DNA of 64,000 nt from Nymphaea colorata (Eukaryota > Streptophyta > Magnoliopsida > Nymphaeales > Nymphaeaceae): the NCBI RefSeq assembly GCF_008831285.2, contig NC_045141.1, forward strand, positions 23,094,742 through 23,158,741, read 5' to 3'. Under the pieces are notes generated by a model. That model did no database searches. It saw only the letters and a list, made by a program, of their open reading frames with translations, and was not told the origin of the DNA. The position numbers and the translations under genes were made by a program. Shown in pieces: positions 1 through 11,682 of the stretch (position 1 is the first letter of the stretch; the number at the start of each line of letters is the position of its first letter).

Positions 1-1490
1 TACAAGTCAAAATGCAAAATGCATTGAAGCTTTAGACAACTGAAGATATTTAAATGACCATATTTACCGTCAAATCAAAAGGATATTGAAACTAAACAAT
101 GCAAACAGAATGGAATTTAACAAATAAGTGTTTCGAGTGTAAATTTAGAGGCATGAAAGAATAAATGTGCACGATCCATGAATACCATATTATATTAAAA
201 ATAAGTACAGGAATTAAACTTTTTGAGGAAGAGTATGGTTGCGTTGAGCTTGGGCCCTGATAACATATATAACATGAAGTTATATTTATTTTTTTATTCA
301 TTTTTATTTGCAAATACCCTATTTCTATATTAAACATGAATATTTATTTTCTTCATTAAAATTGGATCGAGTCAAGCTAGATTTGGGTTTGGATCTTGAT
401 GATCAGGCCTGGGGTTCGGCCATGGCATAGGCTTGTAGGCTTGTTAGAGCCTGATCCAAGCCGATGCCAACACTACTTGACACTTTGTTAATGTGATATA
501 AGAGTCGTTCAAAAAATAGAACGACCCGATCTGCTGATTTTGCTAGACTCTAGAGCTAACTCGTCTTCCTAGAATGGTGAATGAAATCTTCATCCATCAT
601 GGCATTCAAACGACATAAATTCTTAATCTTTTCCGTTTGTAAATATATTGATGTTGAGTTGAGAAGATAGTTGGCTTGTGTAAACATGTATTGTGCAACT
701 TTTTACTTATTGGATCAAATGAGAAGTTGCAAGGTAATCAAATCTATAACTAATCATCATTTGTGAATTCTCGAGGTTTTGAAACCTAAGTTAAACCATC
801 TAGTGTTTGTATTCTATGGTGATGCTTCTCTTCTTTATTCCTTTATTATCATATGGCTAAAGCCTACATATTATATTTCTTTTAAGAGAACTACCATTCG
901 TTCTTTTGTTCTCTGCATATCATAAGGGTGACATGCAAAGACAACACATACTTGAGTGTTTTGAATATCCATAGAGCTTTCAACATGTCATTTTCAGTTA
1001 TGATAGATATGGAAAAAATTGAGTGGCTAAACTTGCTTCTAGTGTTTTGACATTTCTCCTTTATTTGATTCTTGGCATGCATGGAAATTCTTACATTGTT
1101 GACTTGATAAGTTGATTGGCTTTTTATTCATTTTCAAGTTAAGAACATGGGTGCTATCTATAGTCTATTTATCATCAATAAATCTAGTTGACTATTATTT
1201 TATAAGGTAGCTATCTGTTTCTCTTTCTTATTTTCTAAAAAACTATCTTTCATGATTTGGATAGTTGAGGTTTGTAGGAAATCAACAGTACTTGTTATGT
1301 TTTTGTATAAAGAAGCATTTGATTTGCAAACTGTAGTTTTTATTTTTTAACTCTTTCATAATCATTGATCTACTCAACGTCCAAGATTATGGATCAACAG
1401 GACTCATGGTTACAAATGATGGCTTGTGAATAACAAGTCTCTACAGGTAAGTTTAATGTCTTTTTATTAAACATGCATGTTTTTCATCAT
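1..1490. other. AT-rich intergenic stretch, no gene seen
   Basis: No reading frame here has recognisable coding character. The stretch at about 360-480 has the guanine-rich wording common in plant repeat DNA. The rest is AT-rich and may include intron or flanking DNA of the terpene synthase relic downstream. I looked for other terpene synthase exons (the RR motif, the DDxxD exon) and saw none. Confidence 0.5.
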
Positions 1491-1492
1491 AG

Positions 1493-2453
1493 AAGGCCAC
1501 CATGAGCCTTGGTTACACAATGCAGCGAACAAGCTTAAATATTTGAAGTTTCTATAATCTTGGCAATGATAAACCTGAGAAACTAAATCTGATTTTAAAT
1601 TTTTGTGGAAAGATTTTCTTTTTCCTTTATCATTAATTTTAATTGATCTTGTCGAGATTCTTTTTTTTAATCTCTCTAGAACGGTTGTCTTTCAACCTTA
1701 TCGTTAGCATCCTCTCTCAAACTGAATGATGAATTTAAAATTCTAGGTTTGTTGCACAACTTTATAAAAGGTGATCATGCCATCTCTTTGGCAGTGATAC
1801 GGCGAGCCCAAATTTGCTTCATGAAGTTTTTTGTAAAGGTAGATCAGGTTTTGGCAGTGATTCAGAAAACTCAAGTATGATTCCTCAAGATTTTCTTTAC
1901 ATGATCGAATGTTCGCTTTGGTGAAGAAGGTAACGATGTATTTGGTCGTCTACAGACCACCTATAGGTTTCATTCTTCTTCGTTAAGCATCATGCTCTGA
2001 TTCCAAGTTAAAAAATAAAGAAGCAAAACAAATAAAAACCAGCAATGAAAAGATTCTTTTCATTAAATGTGCATGATTTTTCACCATGGAAGGCCAGCAT
2101 GAGCCTTGGTTATACAATGCATAGAATGAGCTTAAATAGTTGGAGTTCTTATAATTTTGGCAACGATAAACATAGAAAACTAAATCTTATTTTTGTGAAA
2201 AAAATTTTCTTTTTCCTTTATTATTAATTTTGATTGATCTTGTTGGGAATTCTTTCCTTAAATTTTTCTAAAACGATTATCTTTCACCTTTATCGTTAAC
2301 ACTATAATTTTGGCAATGGTAAACATGGGAAACTAAATCTGATTTTTGTGGAAAGATTTTCTTTTTCTTTTATCATTAATTTTGATTGATCTTGTGGGGA
2401 TTCTTTCCTTAAATATCTCTAAAACGGTTGTCTTTCAACCTTATTGTTAACAG
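1493..2453 (+). repeat. Three diverged direct copies of a 150-220 bp unit
   Basis: Three related segments lie in direct order at about 1493-1712, 2082-2300 and 2301-2453. Shared landmarks are AAACTAAATCTGATTTT, a GATTGATCTTGT run and a closing AACGGTTGTCTTTCAACC with variants. The third copy ends in TTGTTAACAG, which forms the apparent splice acceptor of the terpene synthase relic. The first two end in similar but non-acceptor sequence. This looks like repeated local duplication of the intron next to that exon. Confidence 0.7.
1989..2005 (-). other. Possible copia-type primer-binding-site relic
   Basis: GCTCTGATTCCAAGTT read on the minus strand resembles the initiator-Met tRNA complement (TGGTATCAGAGC) that primes copia retrotransposons, with one mismatch. 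No LTR pair or pol domain was found around it, so it is at best a decayed fragment and may be chance. Confidence 0.2.
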
Positions 2454-2720
2454 AACGAGACAAATGTAGCAGAGGAGCAAGCACGACAACACGTAAGGGA
2501 CTTGTTAAGAGATGCATGGAGGAAGCTCGACAAGGAGCTGCTCTCGGCTCAGCAGCAGTAGCAACAGACCGCCTTCTCTCGTTCTTTCATGAAGGTGACT
2601 CTCAACATTGCGAGGGTCTCCCAATGCATGTACGACTATGAAGATGGCGTTGGTGTCTTGCAGCATGAGTCCATGGAGTGTGTCAACTCTCTCATTGTTG
2701 AGCCCATTCAGACTACCTAA
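2454..2720 (+). pseudogene. Terpene synthase, relic last exon with one nonsense codon
   Basis: After an acceptor ending AACAG, frame 2454-2720 reads as the C-terminal exon of a plant terpene synthase. It has a VAEEQARQHVRDLLRDAWRK helix and then NIARVSQCMYDYEDGVG, which matches the family's conserved ARxSQCxYxxGDG segment lining the active-site entrance. The exon is 88 codons plus a TAA stop, the normal size for the last exon. A TAG at 2559-2561 interrupts it inside a glutamine run (CAG CAG CAG TAG CAA CAG), so a single C-to-T change explains the break. No upstream terpene synthase exon, including the metal-binding DDxxD exon, is visible within the window. It is either a fragment or the 3' end of a gene with distant exons. 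The family call is fairly secure; the subfamily is not. Confidence 0.75.
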
Positions 2721-2835
2721 GCAAACTATCAATCGTTGTGTTCCACTTTCAACCATGTTCGTGCACATTAACCGAATCATATTTATAATGTTATGTATCA
2801 TCATATAATAAAATGAATATATTAATACATTAAAT

Positions 2836-2841
<6 letters not shown>

Positions 2842-2869
<28 letters not shown>
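2842..2869. repeat. (CT)n microsatellite
   Basis: An uninterrupted CT dinucleotide run of about 14 units. Confidence 0.95.
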
Positions 2870-2872
<3 letters not shown>

Positions 2873-5410
2873 GTATGCACCTAGTCATAATTTGTTTGCC
2901 TACGTGCTTCTAATCTCACCTTTCCTGTCATTAGAACTATTTGGATTTAGATGAATGGTGTTCTTGTTTGATAACATGGAACCAAAAACTAATTTGATCT
3001 TGTACAAATAGGTCTAGTAGGTCAAAGGTAAAAAATACTAACAAACCATATATATACATAACTATATATACATAACGACCAATTATTATTTTAACTCAAA
3101 CTTTATTAATCTTTATGTTTTACACTATGAGAATCAACACAAAAGTGAATTTTATAAGCTTAAAATGATGTTATTGACTTAAGAACTTATTTCTACATCA
3201 CAATGCCACTTTAATTTTTATTATTTTAATGACTGAGATTTATGTCTACATTTTGTACGAAAATGGTATAGAATGTTAAATATTGTAGAACATTGTTTTT
3301 AATCATCTTTTGCAAGAGACCTCCCAAAAGCACTAACTTCCATAATTCATGTCCAAAGCAAACAAAAAGTGCCTCTCCAGGACAACCTGACCTGACAGGT
3401 ACAAAAAGCAAAAGGAGAGACGACTCCTTGTAGGCATGCTTGTTAACATATTGTGAAAAACTTGTTAAATTTTTACTCAAATGTCATGTGGTTTATCTTT
3501 ATAATGATTTTTTTTAGAATAAGAAGATTTAAAAAATAGCTTGAGAATAAAGAGCGGCATTTTGTAATTTAAAAAAAATGAAAATTTTAATTTGTTATGA
3601 ACAATCAAAGGATACCCTTTTTTAGTCAAAATATAGATTTTTATTATTTTTGACAATGATAATACATTCAAAAGCACCTTCTTTCACCTTGCTAGATTTG
3701 AGGGCAAAGTAGAGATAAAAAACAATTTATAAAGCAGCCAATAAAGCTAGAGGGCCCACACTTCATCGAGGAAAGTATTCGAAATTAATAATTTATTTCT
3801 GCATACAAAATCTGCAAGCAGAGCAAATTCCATGATTGTCCTGGGTTTGCCAATACTCATCAGGTCAGTCGCTCATAACAGTGTCAGACTGAAAAAAAAA
3901 AATTATAAATTAGGTTTACGTTTTTTTCTATCATTTTACAATACTTCAAATTAATTTTTAAATAAGAAAATTTGAAAATAAACCTATGCGCCTCGATACA
4001 AAGTGGACATAACAACAGTATGTAACTAAATCATATACAAAGTGGACAGTCATTGTTCCGAGTAGTACTAGTACTAACCGAAACATTGCAATCACACCAT
4101 TCACTTTGAAGATTGTGACCTCAGCCACTGGGAAACTAAAGCCTCTCTCTCTCTCCCCATATATATATATATATATATATAATCCGCAAACCCTTTAATG
4201 ATGGGATGAATACCACCGTCAAATTTTTCATCCTAAGGCAATTTTGATTTCTAAAGGATTAATATACAACATTGATAGGGTAAAAAAGAGAACTTTTACA
4301 AGGGTAATTTTTCAAGGAAGAATACCAGATGCATTTTGGAGACAAAACGTTTAGAAGACCCGAAGATTCTCCAAATAAAGAAAAAAAAGGTTCCAAGAAT
4401 TTCCTTCTTTCAGTATTTGATGCGTGCCTGCAGCGTAGAGATCATTTTCCCAACAAAGTAGGCCTTCAAAAGCTTTTATTGATCATCAACAACCCCATGG
4501 ACGATGGGGAGTGAAGTGGTTTCACAAGTCCTGAAAAATGTCAATCCATGTGGCAAAAATATATTTTGCCTCATGGGAGGATGGGAGAGGACCTAGTAGA
4601 CAATCCGAAAGAGATGGTATGGAATTGCTGCATTTTATGGTCAGGCTTAAAATTGAGACATAAAAGATATCTTGGCGATTTGGTTGAAGAGAGTAGTGAC
4701 CAGACGTGGAAACAGAAAGACAGCAGTGGCAGTTTTGAAGTGCCATGGTGTAAGATGGTCAGGTAGGTGAGAGTGCTGGCTAGGGGGTGGAACTGTTCCT
4801 TGACAAGTCTTTTCGCAGCAAGAATGGAGTCTGATTAGGCAGTTGAGCAGATTTGTTGTATCGAGTGAGAAAAGCTGGAAGGTGGCAGATTGGTGTTGAT
4901 CTGGAGACATTGACGGCAGATATCATCTTTGTTAGCTGTTGGAATGGGCCAGAAGAGCGTCTTAATGGCTTGTATAAAAGGGCTTTGTTTTACAGGTTAG
5001 GGCTACTGGATTGAAGTAGCCAGTTGGCTGAGAAAACGCCTAAAATTAAAAAAAAATGCAAAAACACGAAAAAAAATGTTTTTTCTCGTGTTCTTTTTTA
5101 AGTTTCAAACGGCTGACTTATTTATCCCGTTTTATACACTCTTTTTTTTGGAAAAAAAAATGTTTTTTAAGACTATGTCAGGACTCCAGACTTCATCATC
5201 GTCCTTGCCAGAAGTTGTGCCAAAAAATGTTCTAAATACATGCCCACACGAAAGCAACCATGAGCTTTAGGTGAGACGCAAATGATCATACATTTACTCA
5301 TATAAACTTCTTGGTAATACAAAAGGCTAAAAGCTTATGAGAAATCTACTCACGGTGCATTCTTTTCGCATAACACAAAACGCTTTAGTAAATTCTGCCT
5401 CCTCGGGCCC
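2870..5410. other. Intergenic DNA downstream of the SNF2 gene
   Basis: AT-rich sequence with a short (AT)n run at about 4160-4180 and no convincing coding frame. The plus-strand frame at 4329-4514 and the overlapping minus-strand frames near 4520-4910 have no recognisable domain. The left part of the SNF2 gene's 3' UTR (minus strand) should fall just below 5411. Confidence 0.5.
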
Positions 5411-8400
5411 TCATGCAAACCGACGAAAGTAGTACCTGCAAGACAGAAAAACAATCGTTATTATAATAAGAATAGATTCCCATTCCCGCTAACATAATAG
5501 CACCACACGGTGTTAATTTATTTTAAATGGTTGGTTCTTGCGTTTAAATTCTTTAATTTTATGAAGAACTTATTTATAAGTTAAAAGTAAATATTTTCCT
5601 TCTCCTTCACAAGGATTTTTCACTTTTCCGCATGCATTTCAGATTTTCACCATGCCAACATCAATTTACCAATATCTCAAGCGTCCCTCTACCACCACTT
5701 TTCACCATTAACAGTTATAAGCAACATCCCAAGCATAATAGCACCAGACTAGTAACCACTCGACCATCACAGAATCACTACAAACATCCAATACCACCAA
5801 TAAGTAGAAATCCAAATGCACAATGGCTGTGCAATAATATTGGAAATTTTCCCAGATTCATTCCGGCTTATCAGCATGTGCATATCCAAGATAAACCATC
5901 CTTTTGACACGCTTTAATCATGCTTAGCAGCTTAAGTAGCAAACACAGCCAGCATAATGGGTTTATAAAATTCGGGCAATATTTTGAAGCTATTTTACTT
6001 GATCACTTCTTCTTTCAGAGTTAATCATGTCATTCCATTTGAGAGAATTTTTATTCGCCAGTTTTAGCCATGAAATAATTTGGAATGCTTATGGTAAATT
6101 TTTATTGGCTACTTTAACCACGAATAAATTCTGGAATGCTTAAGTAAAAGGTACCATCTTCTGACAGCTATATTTAGAGATGTATCTCCATAACCCATAT
6201 GGCAAGGTACAGAGATGGCATGCAAAACCTAGATATATAAGCATAAAAAAAACAATAAACTAAAAACACATTCCAAAATATTTACCTACTTGGCAAAATA
6301 CGCCTCCACCATAAGAAATGAAGTAACAAAGATAAAAATGAACTATTCATGAAGCACTGTTTTTCTCATGCCTTGGACAGCTTAAAAAGTAGAAGAAACA
6401 AAAATTTGTCAGACAAGGAACTCACACAAAAATTTTTACACCATAAGCTGATGCATATTTTCTTAGGAGTCGCTCAACAGTATACCATTCCGTACGTTCT
6501 GATCCATCCTGATATCCGATGCGAGGCATATGTATTGATGCTTTCACAACATACAAAGAAACCAGCTAGTTAGGCTCAATTACTTAAGTGTGTAGAATAT
6601 TCAAGAATCAAGATGCAACCAATGTAAGCCTGGACAGTTCCGGGGAGAAAAAAAAACGGCCATTCAGATTTGGTCATAGATGGCCAAAAATGAAATGCCC
6701 CGCTCATGTAAGAAAGCACCTGAAAGACGGGCAGCTGAGAAACAAGCTTTTCTGATGCACTTTTCCAAATCAGGCATAGATATGTTGCTGCGCGGCACTT
6801 TACGCCGGGGGTTATATGACTGTACAACAGCAAGAGCAACCCACTGTGGACCGTCACCAACCGCTTCATCTTTCTCTTCCTCATTAGTTCCTGAAATGTG
6901 AGAAAGTTTCATGAACAGACATGATTATCCTGTTACTCCAAAAGCACAAAGACACCATGCGTAACAGTGAACTAATTATACACAAATCAGCAGTTGATTG
7001 TTTCTTTTAGTTACCACAATACTTAGAAATATAGCCATGGCTAACCAACAATATGCAGAGATCATATAGACGATCTAATAAGTGCAACAGCTCATGGACT
7101 GCTAGATGAAAGTTATGTCAAGATAGAAGCAAAGCAACACGCTCAAAAGATTCTGAAGCAGACAACAGTAAAGACAAATCACCATTGATTCTGACAAAAT
7201 GAAGATCACCCAAATGAAGGTCTGAACATTCAGAAGCTTTCTTGTATGAATCAGGGACAATAGAAGAGAGATTTAACAGTGCATCAAACATTCCACCTCT
7301 GCCCCATATGCCAGAGTTATCAACACAACTGCCAGAATCAATGTATTCCAGATTATGAGCAGAACTATCATAATTCTGACAATAAAAAAAATAGTCGGAA
7401 ACATAATAAAGAATGATAAAACATTATAAGGGAAAACTTAAAACATTCAATAAAATCAGTTTTCTGCGAGCAGAAGCACCACAGGATTTTGGAAGTCATC
7501 ATAACACACGCTCTATACTCTTTCACGAAGATGTCCAGGTGATGCTGCAGAAAATGCAACGTCCTGGAGATAGCTCTCAATGGATAGGAAGGGACAGGAG
7601 CAGCAAGGACTTCGGAAGACAAATTGAGAAGCTTCAATCAATATTAATTACTACAACACTCATTACCTGCACGGTACCAGTACGACACTGGTACCGGTAC
7701 GGGTATGTGGGTGGGTACACTAGAAGTGCGGCATTGACCGTATCGGGTGCGGTCAACGCACCCAAGGTCATATTCGACCGTTTTCAGACTCGGTCAAAGT
7801 TGACCGAGTTTAAAGTTGTCCATTTTCATTTTAACGCTTTTTAATATTTTCACGTTTTAAACCATTTTAACGTTAAATATATCAAAACCCTAAAACCATT
7901 TTTGTTTCATTTCGTTCATTTCTTCCTCTCTCACGAACGGCGTTCCTCTCTCACCGACGACCATGCACAGCGACGGGCGAAGGCAGGGGCAGAGACCGGC
8001 GGCTGCAGGCAACAAGCGGCGATGGCAAGCGGCGACCAATGACGGCAGACGATCTCTGGCGACGGCGGGCAGCGAACAGCGACGGTATTTGCTTTTTTTC
8101 ATCGTTTTCTCATTTTCTGTCGATGTGCTGAGCCTTCCATCGTCTCCGGTGCCGGCAGACGGCGCTTTTCACCGGCGGAGCCTTCCATCGTCTCCAGTGC
8201 CAGCAAACGGCGCTGAATCCTTTTTCTATTTGTCGCCTGCATACGGTTCCTTCTTTTTTGTTCATTTCCTTTCTTTTTTGTTCATTTCCTTCAGCTGGTT
8301 CCCTTTTTTTTGTTCCTTTTTTTTTCCTGTTCCGTGTTTTTTTTTTGTTCCTTTTTTTTGTTCCATGTTCCCTCTTTTGTTTGTTCTGTTACTTATGTAA

Positions 8401-11400
8401 AAGTGTATGTTATTTTGTTTGTGCTTCTGCTGTGATTGCCATTGTCATAAGTTAATTGTTATAAACTTGCGGATGTTGTAGACACCTTCCCTTTGATGAA
8501 ACTGACTGCTATGTAGTTCATGGATTGTTTTTCACTCCAAACTGAAAATTTTTACTGATTGTAATAAGCACATTAAGCGAATTTCTGCAGCCACTTGACC
8601 GTACTTCTTACTTTTGTTCAGCTTCTGTATCTAGTTCCTTGTTCGCCCCTTAGTCTCTCGTCAATTCCTTCCTACATCTTATTATTCAGGTGGTACTTTA
8701 TGTGACTGAGAAAAATGAGAATCAAGACTGATAAATTTTGGATTATGAATTATGAATAATTTTTGTTTGTATATATGTATATGTGCATGTGTGTGTACGG
8801 CCGTACCCCCGCACCCAAAGTTTTTTAAAAATGGTCTGTACTTATACCCGCACCCGCACCCGTACCCGTACCCGTACCTATGTGACATAGATCATAAAAA
8901 ATGTATCTTGTAATCATGCTGCACACAATACCTAAGTAAAATTTTCCTTAAAATTCAACTTAATATATTTAAGCATAATTCTCTCGCTCCATATTTCATT
9001 TTATGGTGTAAAAACTATTACAACAACTTTTGCTCCCCGTTTAAGACTTAACAAGAAACATGACAGGCACCCTTCATCCATGCCCATCTTTAGACTGTTA
9101 CTTTTAACTTGTAGAAAACCAAACATTATCCCCATAAATCCTGGAAAAAAAGATCCCAAGAACAAGCCTGCTGATGGAAACTACACTTTAGACTTTAGAG
9201 CAATGGAACATGCAAATAAATTAAGACATGATAGTCTTATTCCTACCTCCCTACCGTTTTAGGATAGATAATCAAGGTGATTAAACTTGCAGCAGCTAAA
9301 TTCAGATGTATTTGCACAGAAAATATGATAGCGGAGTGCACCTAAAAATGACAGTTGGCTCAGATGGACATCTCTTTGCTGGCTTTGTGCAATCTCCGAA
9401 GACAAATTCAACAGATCCAGAATCTGATAAAGCATTCTCACCGATGCTTTGAGGAGGTTCCTCCACAGCTAAAGACTGATAACCAAGGGCTTCCCATTTT
9501 CTTAATCTTTTCTCTTCCATCTTCTTCTGCTTATCTGCTTCAAGCTCGGAAACCTTTTCTGCCAATAACTGTTTCCTCAAGTTTGTGTCAGAAGAGCTTT
9601 GTGAAGGCATGTCAGCATCTTTAAATTTCTCAAGCCATGAAACATATGAGGCCTCATCAAATCCAGGATCTACACTTGCAGATGCATAATTTCTTTCAAG
9701 ACGTAACTTACCTTCATCTAGCACATTCATTGGTCCAATTTCATACCCCTGGTCAACTTTTTTGCCTGAGTCATCGAAGCGTGCTTGTAAGACAGTCTCA
9801 GCCAAGGAATCCACTTCACTCATATTTCCGTCATTGAAACTCTCTTCAAGTATGTCCACTGGATCAAACTTGTCTAACCCAAAAACTATACTGGATTTGA
9901 GGTCCGCATTTTCAACATTTGCCTCTGTGTCACCATTATTGGTGACATACTCTCCACCAATTACATTCTGGCTGAGTTGCAATTTACTTGCTGCACTTCT
10001 CATAATTACCTGATTGAGGTTTCACTGTTATGATCCCCCCACGTTCACCATAAAAGATAAAAAAATAAAATCTAGCACACCTTTGTTCCCTGTATAATGC
10101 CGTAACATTAATTACTCACCTCCTCAACGGTGCCAGAAGTTACTAAGTTAATCGACAGAACATGTTTGATCTGGCCAATGCGGTGAGCACGCTGCAAAGC
10201 CTGTTTATCCACTTGTGGGTTCCAATCCTGCTCATAGAATATAACCTGCACAAAAATTGCCATCACTCATCAGTGTAAGGATAGACTTTTTATTATATAA
10301 CTTTGAATCCAAAAAATAAATAAATAAATAAAAAGAGAAAACTTCAGGTTTAGTAAGTGAAGAACACATTAAAGGGATAATCAACTCATCAAGAGACACA
10401 CAAACAAGTATACAATTTGGACACAGCAGCCTTATACTCTTACAGACATTAACAGTGGATCATATATATACAAGCAACTCACAGTATCAGCGGCAACCAG
10501 ATTTAGCCCAACACCTCCCGCTCTTGTGGAAATCATAAATACAAATGCATCATCTTGCCCAAGATGTGAATCAGAAGACCTGTCCGATGGTTGTTCACTG
10601 AACCTTCTTATTGCAGCAAACCTCTCTTCTGCACGAACAGATCCATCCAGGCGTTCATAGGTGTACCTCCTCAGCTCCAAAAAATCCTATACATATTAAG
10701 CCAACAAAATGTGGATTACACAGAAGTGCTAAATACATTGGAAAGCAGCTACCAGACTGCAGAAATTGCCTCCATGGCACAGAAAAGAAATTTGACCTGA
10801 AGAATGTCAAGTGTTTGAGTCATCTGCGCAAACAGTAGAACGTGATGGTTTCCAGCAGAGAGCTTCTGAAGTATTTTGTCTAGAACAATAAGTTTGCCAC
10901 TAGCCTGCTTAAACAAAACAAACAGGAGCCATATAATTAAGAACAAAAATATGAGTAAGATTACTCGTGAGTATAATAGAACAAGCACAAACAACAAAGA
11001 TTAGAAAATTATTTAACAGCAGGAGTCTTACCAGCACCAAATGCTCACCTTCAGAAAATGGTTCCGGTTCAATTCCACTGAAGAGATATGGATGGCTGCA
11101 AGCTTTTCGAAGCTGAATAACCTAATAAAACAAGCAAATGACAATCCAATTGGTCGGAACTTCTTTTCAAGAACCAACAGAAGACAAACAATATTTTAAG
11201 GCATACTTCTTTGATCACACATTGGTGTGTCATTTTACAGAAAGACAGAATAGCATGTTTGTAAATCAGGCCACAAACAATCACAAAAGAAACAGGCACA
11301 TTGCCTTCAGAAGGGCAAATCAGTAATTTTAAAACCCAGCCCAAAACTAGCTTTCCCACACTTCAGGAGAACGGAATTATATTGATGGGGAACTTCACAC

Positions 11401-11619
11401 AAAGAAGACTCTACAGCCATACATAATACATGGAACTTAGTCCCTTATTTGCGGACAAAAACACAAGAGCAAGATGAAGGAGTTAACTAGAAAATCTAGA
11501 TGTTGGAACCAGCCAAGATCTAGTTCCATCTCAGCTGAAGGTTCAGCTGAAACATAAAACCAGTACGATAAATCCACAAAAACATTTAAAAAATAAAAAA
11601 AATACATAGAGACCTATGC

Positions 11620-11682
<63 letters not shown>

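Noticed and set aside
3226-3480. 84-residue minus-strand frame with a hydrophobic middle
   Set aside because: No recognised family and flanked by AT-rich noncoding DNA.
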